Origin: Cordylochernes scorpioides
Taxonomy: Eukaryota > Arthropoda > Arachnida > Pseudoscorpiones > Chernetidae
DNA: 64,000 nt
Reading direction: 5' to 3'
Assembly (NCBI GenBank): GCA_030710605.1
Contig: CP092881.1
Span: 74,973,222-75,037,221 of the forward strand
The notes under the pieces: generated by a model
Databases searched by the model: none
What the model saw: only the letters and a program-made list of their open reading frames with translations
What the model was told of the DNA's origin: nothing
Made by a program: the position numbers and the translations under genes
Shown here: positions 35,641 to 43,140 of the stretch, in pieces
Layout of the letters: every line of letters begins with the position of its first letter
Position numbering within the stretch: the stretch's first letter is position 1

Positions 35641-35722
35641 GAATCTTGGGTTTGGTTTCTTTTTGCAATTATTTTATTTCTCGAGCTTTCAAGCCAACAT
35701 GTCCTTCAACACGAAGACTCAG
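35641..35722 (-). other. Penelope-like terminal relic
   Basis: On the minus strand it reads 'gaaggacatgttggcttGAAAGCTCGAG', close to the GAAAGCTC motif at 30382 and GAAAGCTT at 5.2 kb. The upstream core and stem are degenerate. Confidence 0.35.
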
Positions 35723-35910
35723 AAGTACTACTTCTAGCCAATTATAACACGCCGAATATTTATATACAAGTTTAGATAGATATATATATATGAAAAAAAC
35801 AATAGAAAAAAATAAAAGATAAGTGGGTCATGGAGATGCCTTCTTTATTTTTAATATATATATATGCTAAAATCTATTTTACATATTTTAAAACCGTATA
35901 TATAATTCTT

Positions 35911-36014
35911 TAATCAAAAAGGCATATATTGGATCAAAATATCATTTATTTTACCAATATTTCAGTTGGCTGAACGTCAACCTTTATCAAAGTGTTATAA
36001 CATTCTAAAGTGTG
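35911..36014 (+). repeat. Single arm of the palindrome family at 7428-7663
   Basis: The segment contains 'ggatcaaaatatcatttatt', 'accaatatttcagttggctg' and 'gttataacattctaaagtgtg', matching one arm of the 7.4-kb palindrome. Confidence 0.7.
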
Positions 36015-36081
36015 ATTTTCGAAAATATTTTCAAGAATATATATAATTCTATTGCTGTTAACTTTGTATACTTAGTTATTT

Positions 36082-36181
36082 NNNNNNNNNNNNNNNNNNN
36101 NNNNNNNNNNNNNNNNNNNNNNNNNNNNNNNNNNNNNNNNNNNNNNNNNNNNNNNNNNNNNNNNNNNNNNNNNNNNNNNNN
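36082..36181. other. Assembly gap, 100 N
   Basis: There are exactly 100 N, the usual placeholder for a gap of unknown size. It lies between the two duplicated blocks, which matters for deciding whether the duplication is real. Confidence 1.
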
Positions 36182-36182
36182 A

Positions 36183-36390
36183 CCCCTGGTACACCCCGGT
36201 TCCTAACGAATCTTCTTTCCACACCCTTACTAGGGAAGAACAAATTTCAAGATTACGAACAGGACATCTTAGAATGCTCAAATTTAATGGAAAAATCAAA
36301 ACATTCCCGAAATGCCCCAAATGCGATTCTCAACCCGCCAGTCCTAAACATCTATTGAATTGTATCAAATCCTCCAAAAAAGACCTCTGA
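36183..36390 (+). pseudogene. LINE C-terminal (RNase H / zinc knuckle) fragment
   Basis: One frame reads LTREEQISRLRTGHLRMLKF, then a CPKC segment and SPKHLLNCI, ending at the stop at 36388-36390. This is the form of the C-terminal end of Jockey/I-type LINE proteins (conserved RTGH, CX2C...H...C). The start is lost in the gap. Confidence 0.65.
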
Positions 36391-36687
36391 GAAAACCCCA
36401 GGACTATAATAGAAAAGCTGAGACAATGGGACCTAATGTAGATCGTTTAAACGACTTGAGGAATAAGCAACAACAACAACAGGTACCATTGCCCCTTAAT
36501 TTTAGCTTCACAAATTCTAAGAAAAGCATTTCAAATTTGTAACTTTAAAAAGGTTGAATAGTGATATCAATATTATTTGTATTACAGTTAATAAATATTC
36601 AATTTTCGCCGCATATAGGATGGGCTCGGGATAATCTTTGTGCGGACAAAATTAATCCGTCGTATTACTAATGCTCTGATGCCTATA

Positions 36688-36860
36688 CAGTCGAACTTGG
36701 ATAATTCGAACCCCAAGGGACCATAATAAAATTCGAATTATCCAAAAATTCGAATTAAAGATGTTAAATTATTTATATAGGAAATTCTAGGGACCAAGAT
36801 AAATATTCGAATTAAAGAGGTTTTCGAATTAAAGAAGTTCGAATTATCCAAGTTCTACTG
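36688..36860. mobile_element. pogo/Tigger-like MITE, 173 bp
   Basis: It begins CAGTCGAACTTGGATAATTC and ends with a near complement finishing CTACTG, flanked by TA on both sides. The interior repeats 'aattcgaattaaag'. It belongs to a different family from the MITEs at 13.7 and 15.0 kb. Confidence 0.85.
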
Positions 36861-37426
36861 TATATATTTTTGGGAATATTTGTCGTTCTTAGAGTGTACA
36901 GTCCATGTTATTGGCTAAATTCCTACACACGAAAGACGCTATTGCGAAGGGTTGAATAGGACTTTTGGAATTCTATTTGTTTTTTACTACTGCATTTACA
37001 AATAAAGTTGGTAAAATAGCTCGCGCTTGTTTAATCGCTGCGTGTGTTGAAGTAAAGGTTGGTTCAAAGCCGAACTTTGGAAGTGCAATCAAATCACGGT
37101 GGAAGAGATATTTACAATCTATAAATGTAGACAATTGACAATTAAAATAATTTTATTGACATCTTATCAATACATGAAATAGTGCACAGTCTTCACTATT
37201 TCAAAAATATAATTATATATATATATATGAAAAAACAATAGAAAAAAAAAAGATAAGTGGGTCAGGTGTTGATATTAAAAATAAATAAGGCATCTCCTGA
37301 CCACGAGCACATGTGCTTTTTAGATGGCAGAGCGCCATCTAGTGGAGCAAGAATAAACTAAACGTTTATTTAGCTTGCTCCGTGATATTTGGCCAACCCA
37401 ATTTCTTGATAAATCAAGAAAAGTCA

Positions 37427-37468
37427 TCCACGAACGCGTTTCGCGCTGTTGGCGCTCGTCAGCGTGGA
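37427..37468 (-). ncRNA. Type I hammerhead ribozyme, left arm
   Basis: This is the same sequence as the right-arm ribozyme, in reverse orientation. Stem I TCCACG/CGTGGA, core CTGACGA, stem II GCGC/GCGC with loop CAACA, GAAA, minimal stem III within ACGCGT, and T before the expected cleavage point. All invariant core positions are met. Confidence 0.8.
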
Positions 37469-37601
37469 GCAGACTGTAACCACTGCGACCAAAAATATTT
37501 TTGGACTCTTTACGCAAATTTGGCCTTAATTACCCATTTCTTGATTTCTCAGGAAGCCATTGGGTCCAAAAATATTTTTGGTCGCAGTGGTTACAGTCTG
37601 C

Positions 37602-37643
37602 TCCACGCTGACGAGCGCCAACAGCGCGAAACGCGTTCGTGGA
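37602..37643 (+). ncRNA. Type I hammerhead ribozyme, right arm
   Basis: In order: stem I strand TCCACG (37602-37607), core CTGACGA (37608-37614), stem II GCGC, loop CAACA, GCGC (37615-37627), GAAA (37628-37631), a very short stem III in ACGCGT (37631-37636), T at 37637 as the base before cleavage, then CGTGGA (37638-37643) closing stem I with 6 bp. This matches the type I layout. The tiny palindromic stem III is the form described for Penelope-like elements and retrozymes, which are thought to act as dimers. Cleavage is predicted, not shown. Confidence 0.8.
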
Positions 37644-37798
37644 TGACTTTTCTTGATTTATCAAGAAATTGGGTTGGCCAAATATCACGGAGCAAGCTAA
37701 ATAAACGTTTAGTTTATTCTTGCTCCACTAGATGGCGCTCTGCCTTCTAAAAAGCACATGTGCTCGTGGTCAGGAGATGCCTTATTTATTTTTAATAT

Positions 37799-38138
37799 TG
37801 TTGCACCAGGTTGCGGCTTGGCAGACTCTTCAGCCTGGATTCTCTCCTGTGCTGGGTCCTGCATCTTACCAGAGCGTGTTTCAACCATCCTACAAATTTA
37901 TAAAAGGGAATAACGAGATAAGTCTTCTTTAAGTAGCCACCAGAATCCTCCTTTTATTTTCTCACATCAAAGAGAGCAGTGAAGTCACAGTGTACCTAAA
38001 TACAAATGATGATAAATTAATAATTTGTTTTAAATAAATATCATAGAATATTTTATATAAAAATAAATAAATATATAATTTAAATTTCAAATATATTAAA
38101 ACTAATATAAGAAATACGCTATTAATCATGATGTAACA
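37799..38138 (-). repeat. 3' LTR of the gypsy element
   Basis: 340 bp, starting TGTTGCACCAGG on the plus strand and ending GATGTAACA. On the minus strand it holds AAATAAAAGG-type poly(A) signals and a TATATAAA stretch. The last codons of pol run 17 bp into it. Confidence 0.95.
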
Positions 38139-39255
38139 CTTCCCCCTCTCCAGAGGTCGTCACGTCCTCGTGATTGACCTCATCAATTCTTTCAAAATAG
38201 GGTTTGATTCTTGAGACATGGACAATCAATGGGTCTTGGCCAGGATTATCTTTTGGTTCAATTAAGTAATTTACGTTGGACAGCTTCTTTAATATTCTAT
38301 ATGGGCCAAAATATTTTCTCAGTAGTTTCTCACACTTTCCTATTTTCCTAATTGGTGTCCAAACTGCTACTAATTCTCCTGGTTCGTAGCTTCTTTCCAT
38401 GTGTTTCTTGTCATAGTTCTTTTTCATTCTTTCTTGAGTCTTTATTGTGTTGTTAATAACTAATTTTCTTGTTCTGTTTATTTTGTCTAAGTGATGTTTT
38501 ATGTATTCATCATAATCATCTTTGTCAATGTCCACCGAGATATTCCTGTCGTCCAAAAGAGACGTGGGTTCTCTTCCAAACATCAGGAAAAAGGGAGAAT
38601 ATCCTGTGGTTTCCTGAATTGTAGTATTGTAAGCGTGAGTGATGAATGGGAGTATTTCGTCCCAATTCTTCTGATCAGTGTTCACATACATACTGAGCAT
38701 GTTGATCAATGTTCTATTTAACCGCTCTGTCAATCCATTAGTCTGGGGATGATAGCTCGTTGTGAAACAATGTTTAATCTTGCACGTTTTCATCACCTCT
38801 TTCATTAAATTACTGGTAAATTGAGAGCCTCTGTCACTAATAAGATATTGTGGGGCTCCGTGCCGGAGAAAAATATCCTCTACTAGAAATTTAGAAACTT
38901 CTTTCACTGTTGCTTCCGAGACTGCTCTTGTTTCTGCATATCTAGTGTAGTAGTCCGTAAGCACGATTATCCATTTTTTCCTGTTTTTCGTAGATGGCAG
39001 TGGACCAACAAAGTCAATTCCAATTCTTTCGAAAGGAAAGTTGGCTGGGGGGATGGGCTGTAGTAGTCCAGAAGGTAATTGGTTTGAGCCTTTCCTACTT
39101 TGGCAAAGGTGACACGTCTTAACGAATTCTGAGACATCCTTTAGCATGGATGGCCAAAAGTATTTACTTTTTATTCGGTACATGGTTCTGGCGACGCCCA
39201 GATGGCCATTCGACATATGATTGTGATATTCTTTCATAATTTCTCTCTTTTTCTT
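38122..39255 (-). CDS. pol: Integrase part of gypsy pol
   Basis: From the codon after the TAG at 39256-39258 the same frame stays open to a stop at 38122, inside the 3' LTR. The first Met in it is at 39237; residues are counted from there. The zinc-binding HHCC is H7, H12, C42, C45. The catalytic triad is D75 (GIDFVGPLP), D135 (SDRGSQF) and E171 (NGLTERLNR), with 35 residues between D135 and E171. A GPYRI (GPY/F) module follows near 311. It joins retrotransposon DNA to the host genome as part of the Pol polyprotein. It could be made only if the upstream TAG is read through, or from another copy. Confidence 0.9.
   Translation of the reverse strand, partial: KKKREIMKEYHNHMSNGHLGVARTMYRIKSKYFWPSMLKDVSEFVKTCHLCQSRKGSNQLPSGLLQPIPPANFPFERIGIDFVGPLPSTKNRKKWIIVLTDYYTRYAETRAVSEATVKEVSKFLVEDIFLRHGAPQYLISDRGSQFTSNLMKEVMKTCKIKHCFTTSYHPQTNGLTERLNRTLINMLSMYVNTDQKNWDEILPFITHAYNTTIQETTGYSPFFLMFGREPTSLLDDRNISVDIDKDDYDEYIKHHLDKINRTRKLVINNTIKTQERMKKNYDKKHMERSYEPGELVAVWTPIRKIGKCEKLLRKYFGPYRILKKLSNVNYLIEPKDNPGQDPLIVHVSRIKPYFERIDEVNHEDVTTSGEGEVLHHD
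38139..38152 (-). promoter_or_regulatory. Polypurine tract of the gypsy element
   Basis: On the minus strand a purine run (gagagggggaag) lies directly before the LTR start TGTTACATC, the expected place and composition of the plus-strand primer. It is embedded in the last codons of pol. Confidence 0.8.
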
Positions 39256-41595
39256 CTATGGAACCACAAGCAACCACGCCCTGCCTTCAGGGTTCGGGTT
39301 TTTCTTAAAGAGGCATCCATCTTCTTCTTTAAAGTTTTGCGCAATTGATCGCCTGCTTCCATTAAGGTTTTTCTTAACACTTTCGATAAATTTATCCTCT
39401 TCGTCTGTTATTTGATTTAAAAATAGCCTTTCAAAATCCTCATCCCAATCAGTTTCTGGTAAGGGTCCCCTAGATAAGCCATCGGCGTCCAGATGCTTCT
39501 TTCCTGATTTATGTATTATATCGAAGTCATATTCTTGAATTTTCAATGCCCATCTTGCCAATCGACCTGTTGGATCCTTCAAGTTTTTGAGCCAGCATAA
39601 GGCGTGATGGTCTGTTACTATTTTAAAGTGTCTTCCATAAAGGTAGGGTCGTAATTTTGACATTGACCAGACAACGGCCAGACATTCTTTTTCAGTGGTT
39701 GAATAATTTTGCTCCGCTTTACTTAGGGTACGACTCAAATATGAGATCACCTTCTCTTCACCACCGATGTCTTGGACAAGTGTTGCACCTATGCCGATGT
39801 TGGACGCATCAGTATGAACATAAGTAGGTGCATTTGGATTGAAGTGACCTAAAATTGGTGGACTTAATAGTGCTGTTTTTAGGGTTTGAAACGCTTCCTC
39901 TTGTCTTTCTGTCCAGGTAAATGATACACTTTTTTTTATAAGGTTGGTCAAAGGGTCAGCAATTTTTGAAAAGTCTTTGATAAATTTTCTATAATATGAA
40001 CACATTCCCAAAAAGGATTGTACTTCTTTGACCTTTTTGGGCCGAGGAAAATTTCTGACAGCTTTGATGTTATGTTCCGCGGGTTTTATACCATGTTTGC
40101 TCGTTATATAGCCGAGAATCTCCAATTCTTCAAAAGCAAATCGGCATTTTTTGTCGTTTAACCTTAAATTAGATTCACGAAAACATCTAAAAACAGCTTC
40201 AAGTCTTTTGAGGTGCGTTGGAAAATCCGGGCTATATATGATAACATCATCCAGATAACACAAACAAATTTGCCATCTCAGATTTCCAAGCATATTCTCC
40301 ATATTTCTCTCGAAGGTAGCAGGCGCGTTACAAAGTCCAAAAGGCATCACGTTGAATTCATATAATCCATGCGCTGTAGTGAAAGCTGTTTTCTCTTTGT
40401 CTCTTTCTTCGACTTCAACTTGCCAATATCCAGATCTGAGGTCTATTGCTGAGAAGTGTGTAGATCCTTGGAGAGTATCCATAACTTCGTCTATTCTAGG
40501 GATCGGATAGACATCTTTTACCGTCACATTATTCAGTTTTCTGTAGTCCACACAAAATCTGTATTTACCATCTCGCTTCTTGACCAATATTACTGGAAAA
40601 GACCAGGGGCTAGAAGATGGCCTAATTATGCCTTCTGTAAGCATCTCGTCAATTTGCTCTTTTATAATATCTCGTTCTTTAGCACTTACCCGGTAAGGCT
40701 TGTGTTTAATTGGCTTCGCGTCTTCTGTGTCTATCCGATGTTTTGCCAAATTGGTTCTCCCTAATCTCGATGAAAAAAGATCTCCATACCTTTCTAAAAC
40801 TTGTTTTAACTCCTTCTGTTCCTTTGGTGAAAGATTTTCGTTTATTTGGAATCTAGGTTCTTCGTTCTTTTCTACCTCTCTTTCTCGACTCACATTTATT
40901 TTCGCTGGACTACTTCCAAAAGCCAATGTTTGGTTTTTCATTATTTTTAACGGTCGAGGATACGGATTAGTTATCCAGATGTGTGTTTCCCTATTTATAA
41001 CATTGATCAAGCTTCTTGCTAGACGAAGTCCATTTGTTTGAAACATTTTGCTGCTCTCTTCGATAATATATTCTCCATCCTCTGTTTCTACCAATGCCTT
41101 GATCAATTTCATGGAACATTCCGGTACAATGGAATCCTTGGCACTCTTTATTTTCAACATTTCAAAATTGATTTCGTCATGATTATTCGTCAAATCATAT
41201 TTTATAGTTTCTTGCTTACAATCTATTTTTGCGTTCATTTTCTTAAGGAAATCTCTCCCAAGAATTAATGTCCGTAAATGCGTTTTCAATATCACAAAGT
41301 TGTGTGATAATGTTTCGTCATCAATTTTTATATTTAAAAATATACTTCCTACCATGTCCAATTTTTTTCCATCGGGTCCTGCACAAATTTTTGCGAGTTT
41401 ACTTATACCATGGCCTGTATCGAGGGCCGTTCTGAGGTCGACCACTGAGAGGTCAGCACCTGTATCAACCAAAGCTTCAAAAGTCCCTATCTTGTCCACA
41501 TTAATTTTTAATTTGTATTTAGGGTCCAACTTCTTGATTCCGTTTATGGTCGACTTGCTTTGATTGACAGATTCAGGCGCGACGCTTAGTTTAAA
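39256..41595 (-). CDS. pol: Protease, reverse transcriptase and RNase H part of gypsy pol
   Basis: The frame is entered by a -1 shift at the gag end (41589-41595) and closes at a TAG at 39256-39258. Counted from the Leu codon at 41529: protease with DTG at 22-24 and ILGRDF at 89-94; reverse transcriptase from about 270 with the first catalytic Asp in AIDLRSGYWQ (D363) and YLDD at 425-428; RNase H with TDAS at 573-576, TEKE at 612-615 and TDHHAL at 639-644. All catalytic motifs look intact. The TAG lies in the linker before the integrase zinc finger, in the same frame as the rest of pol, and is one base away from a lysine codon. I take it as a nonsense mutation, with programmed read-through as the alternative. 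Confidence 0.95.
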   Translation of the reverse strand, partial: FKLSVAPESVNQSKSTINGIKKLDPKYKLKINVDKIGTFEALVDTGADLSVVDLRTALDTGHGISKLAKICAGPDGKKLDMVGSIFLNIKIDDETLSHNFVILKTHLRTLILGRDFLKKMNAKIDCKQETIKYDLTNNHDEINFEMLKIKSAKDSIVPECSMKLIKALVETEDGEYIIEESSKMFQTNGLRLARSLINVINRETHIWITNPYPRPLKIMKNQTLAFGSSPAKINVSREREVEKNEEPRFQINENLSPKEQKELKQVLERYGDLFSSRLGRTNLAKHRIDTEDAKPIKHKPYRVSAKERDIIKEQIDEMLTEGIIRPSSSPWSFPVILVKKRDGKYRFCVDYRKLNNVTVKDVYPIPRIDEVMDTLQGSTHFSAIDLRSGYWQVEVEERDKEKTAFTTAHGLYEFNVMPFGLCNAPATFERNMENMLGNLRWQICLCYLDDVIIYSPDFPTHLKRLEAVFRCFRESNLRLNDKKCRFAFEELEILGYITSKHGIKPAEHNIKAVRNFPRPKKVKEVQSFLGMCSYYRKFIKDFSKIADPLTNLIKKSVSFTWTERQEEAFQTLKTALLSPPILGHFNPNAPTYVHTDASNIGIGATLVQDIGGEEKVISYLSRTLSKAEQNYSTTEKECLAVVWSMSKLRPYLYGRHFKIVTDHHALCWLKNLKDPTGRLARWALKIQEYDFDIIHKSGKKHLDADGLSRGPLPETDWDEDFERLFLNQITDEEDKFIESVKKNLNGSRRSIAQNFKEEDGCLFKKNPNPEGRAWLLVVP

Positions 41596-42734
41596 TCTTC
41601 CACCACGGAATATCTATTCCGGGTAGGAATATTTGTCTGTGTGCTATGACATACATCAGCATAAAGCAGAGGTCCTGATTTCTCTGATGTTTCATTCATT
41701 TGGCATTTTTCTTCGACCTTCTCTTGGGTATCTGCTGGATCCTCTTCTAGGATTCTTATAAACTTGACCCTACAATAACGGGCCACGTGCCCTGGCTTGT
41801 TACATTTAAAGCAGATTGGTCTTCCATCTTCCGTCCTATTTTTGCTCACTTCTTGGCTTTTATTGTAAGTGTTTCTCTGAAGGTTTGGTTTCGGCACAAA
41901 GTTAGGATTATAAGGACGTCTAGGGGTAGAGGGCTGGGGAAAGTTGTTTCGATACTGTCTGGGGGTAGGAGGGGAGTCGTTCTTGTAATTATTGGAAACA
42001 GGGGCTTGGGGCCTGGAAGTGGTCTGGTAGTTTCGTACGGCAGTCGGCGGCACGTACCTCGATTGTTGTTGGGGTCTAGAATAGCGTGGACCGTTATATA
42101 GGTTTCTGGATTTCTCCACACGTTCCCGATACTTCTTTTCAAAATAATCCATTTTCTTGCACACGACAAGAAGGTCATCGGTCGTTTTAGGAGGGTTCAG
42201 GTAGAGCGCGAATGAGTACTCTTTTTTCAGTCCTCCAATAACATGTTCAATTTTTGTTTCTTCTTCCATTGCGGGGTCAACCTTGTTGCACAACACTAGA
42301 ATGTCTTCCGCGAACCTGATTGCTGGTTCATTCCAGTGTTGCATTCTGTTGAGCTTCATTCTAAGTTCTTCTTTATTCGCGTCCAAAGAAAAATCCTGAA
42401 TGAGGCGGATTTTAATATTTTCCCAGCTCGTGAAACTAGCTTTGTGTAAATTCAACCAGGTTTTAGCGCTTCCCGTCATGTTCATGGCGGCATAACGAGA
42501 GATAATGTAGTCTGCCCAATGGTACAAGAAGCCAATTTCTTCAAGAGATTCAATCCATGGGCGAGGGTCTTCCGTTCCATCATACTTGGGGATGTCGATG
42601 TTGGGATTCAGGACAACTGGGTCGGAACTAGCATCTCTACCAATTGTTGCACCAGGTTGCGGCTTGGCAGACTCTTCAGCCTGGATTCTCTCCTGTGCTG
42701 GGTCCTGCATCTTACCAGAGCGTGTTTCAACCAT
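41586..42734 (-). CDS. gag: Gag of the gypsy element
   Basis: 382 codons. The start Met at 42734 lies inside the 5' LTR, in the context 'gtaggATGG', and the first 30 codons are LTR sequence. The capsid-like middle (PKYDGTEDPRPWIESLEEIG) is of the retrotransposon-gag type. A Pro/Gln/Asn-rich stretch follows at about 215-300, and there is one zinc knuckle, C308-X2-C311-X4-H316-X4-C321, in CFKCNKPGHVARYC. Gag forms the particle and binds the RNA. The stop at 41586 follows directly after a TTTAAAC slippery heptamer. Confidence 0.95.
   Translation of the reverse strand: MVETRSGKMQDPAQERIQAEESAKPQPGATIGRDASSDPVVLNPNIDIPKYDGTEDPRPWIESLEEIGFLYHWADYIISRYAAMNMTGSAKTWLNLHKASFTSWENIKIRLIQDFSLDANKEELRMKLNRMQHWNEPAIRFAEDILVLCNKVDPAMEEETKIEHVIGGLKKEYSFALYLNPPKTTDDLLVVCKKMDYFEKKYRERVEKSRNLYNGPRYSRPQQQSRYVPPTAVRNYQTTSRPQAPVSNNYKNDSPPTPRQYRNNFPQPSTPRRPYNPNFVPKPNLQRNTYNKSQEVSKNRTEDGRPICFKCNKPGHVARYCRVKFIRILEEDPADTQEKVEEKCQMNETSEKSGPLLYADVCHSTQTNIPTRNRYSVVEDLN
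41589..41595 (-). promoter_or_regulatory. -1 ribosomal frameshift site UUUAAAC
   Basis: In the gag frame the codons read GAU UUA AAC UAA, so the heptamer is U UUA AAC, the X XXY YYZ form of an efficient -1 slippery site. A -1 slip continues as UUU AAA CUA AGC in the pol frame, which is then open to 39259. The gag stop follows at once. I did not identify a clear downstream stem or pseudoknot by eye. Confidence 0.85.
42628..42644 (-). promoter_or_regulatory. Candidate primer binding site, inside gag
   Basis: Directly after the 5' LTR end (GCAACA) the minus strand reads ATTGGTAGAGATGCTAG. The TGG start two bases in suggests a tRNA 3' end as primer. I cannot name the tRNA. The site lies at about codons 31-36 of gag. 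Confidence 0.45.
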
Positions 42735-42984
42735 CCTACAAATTTATAAAAGGGAATAACGAGATAAGTCTTCTTTAAGTAGCCACCAGAATCCTCCTTT
42801 TATTTTCTCACATCAAAGAGAGCAGTGAAGTCACAGTGTACCTAAATACAAATGATGATAAATTAATAATCTGTTTTAAATAAATATCATAGAATATTTT
42901 ATATAAAAATAAATAAATATATAATTTAAATTTCAAATATATTAAAACTAATATAAGAAATACGCCATTAATCATGATGTAACA
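42645..42984 (-). repeat. 5' LTR of the gypsy element, encodes the Gag N-terminus
   Basis: 340 bp, with two differences from the other LTR. On the minus strand it holds the promoter region with TATATAAA, a poly(A) signal and then the gag ATG at 42734 with 30 codons before the LTR ends. Transcription must therefore start upstream of that ATG within the LTR. Confidence 0.95.
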
Positions 42985-43009
42985 ATATATATATATGCAT
43001 GTAAAAAGA

Positions 43010-43140
43010 ATATGGCACCTCTGCCACCGCTGAAGAGTTTGGTGGAGAATCGCCAGCGGGTCTCCAGCGACACCACGTAGCTGGAGTGTAGAGCAGGAGA
43101 GAGACGCCATGGATCTACGTGGTGGGTAGTTCCCTCACCA
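43010..43140 (+). repeat. Second half of the dispersed repeat seen at 105-275
   Basis: 'atatggcacctctgccaccg' through 'gggtctccagcgacaccacg' matches 205-275. Its first half is at 37141-37200. The foldback and the gypsy element lie between them, so they were probably inserted into one repeat. Confidence 0.6.

Larger units (their letters stand above)
37272..37798. mobile_element. Foldback element with a hammerhead in each arm
   Basis: Arms of over 200 bp (37272-37508 and about 37562-37798) are almost perfect inverted copies around a short middle with 'cgcaaatttggcctta'. Each arm holds a ribozyme candidate and a copy of AGCGCCATCTAGTGG or its complement. The right edge touches the gypsy LTR. 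It encodes no protein; the two overlapping open frames of identical sequence are a by-product of the symmetry. Confidence 0.9.
37799..42984 (-). mobile_element. Ty3/gypsy LTR retrotransposon, nearly complete, young
   Basis: Two 340-bp LTRs (37799-38138 and 42645-42984) with TG...CA ends differ at two positions by my reading, so insertion is recent. ATAT stands on both sides. Between them lie gag and pol on the minus strand in the order protease, reverse transcriptase, RNase H, integrase. There is no env and no chromodomain. The coding body runs from one LTR into the other. One in-frame TAG in pol is the only obvious lesion. A related solo LTR at 10499 has the same ATAT flanks. Confidence 0.95.

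Noticed and set aside
37320..37750. Two ORFs with the same protein on opposite strands
   Set aside because: A direct consequence of the foldback symmetry; the sequence is better explained as a ribozyme-bearing repeat.
40456..41563. Plus-strand ORFs across the gypsy pol
   Set aside because: Antisense shadows of the reverse transcriptase and protease frames.
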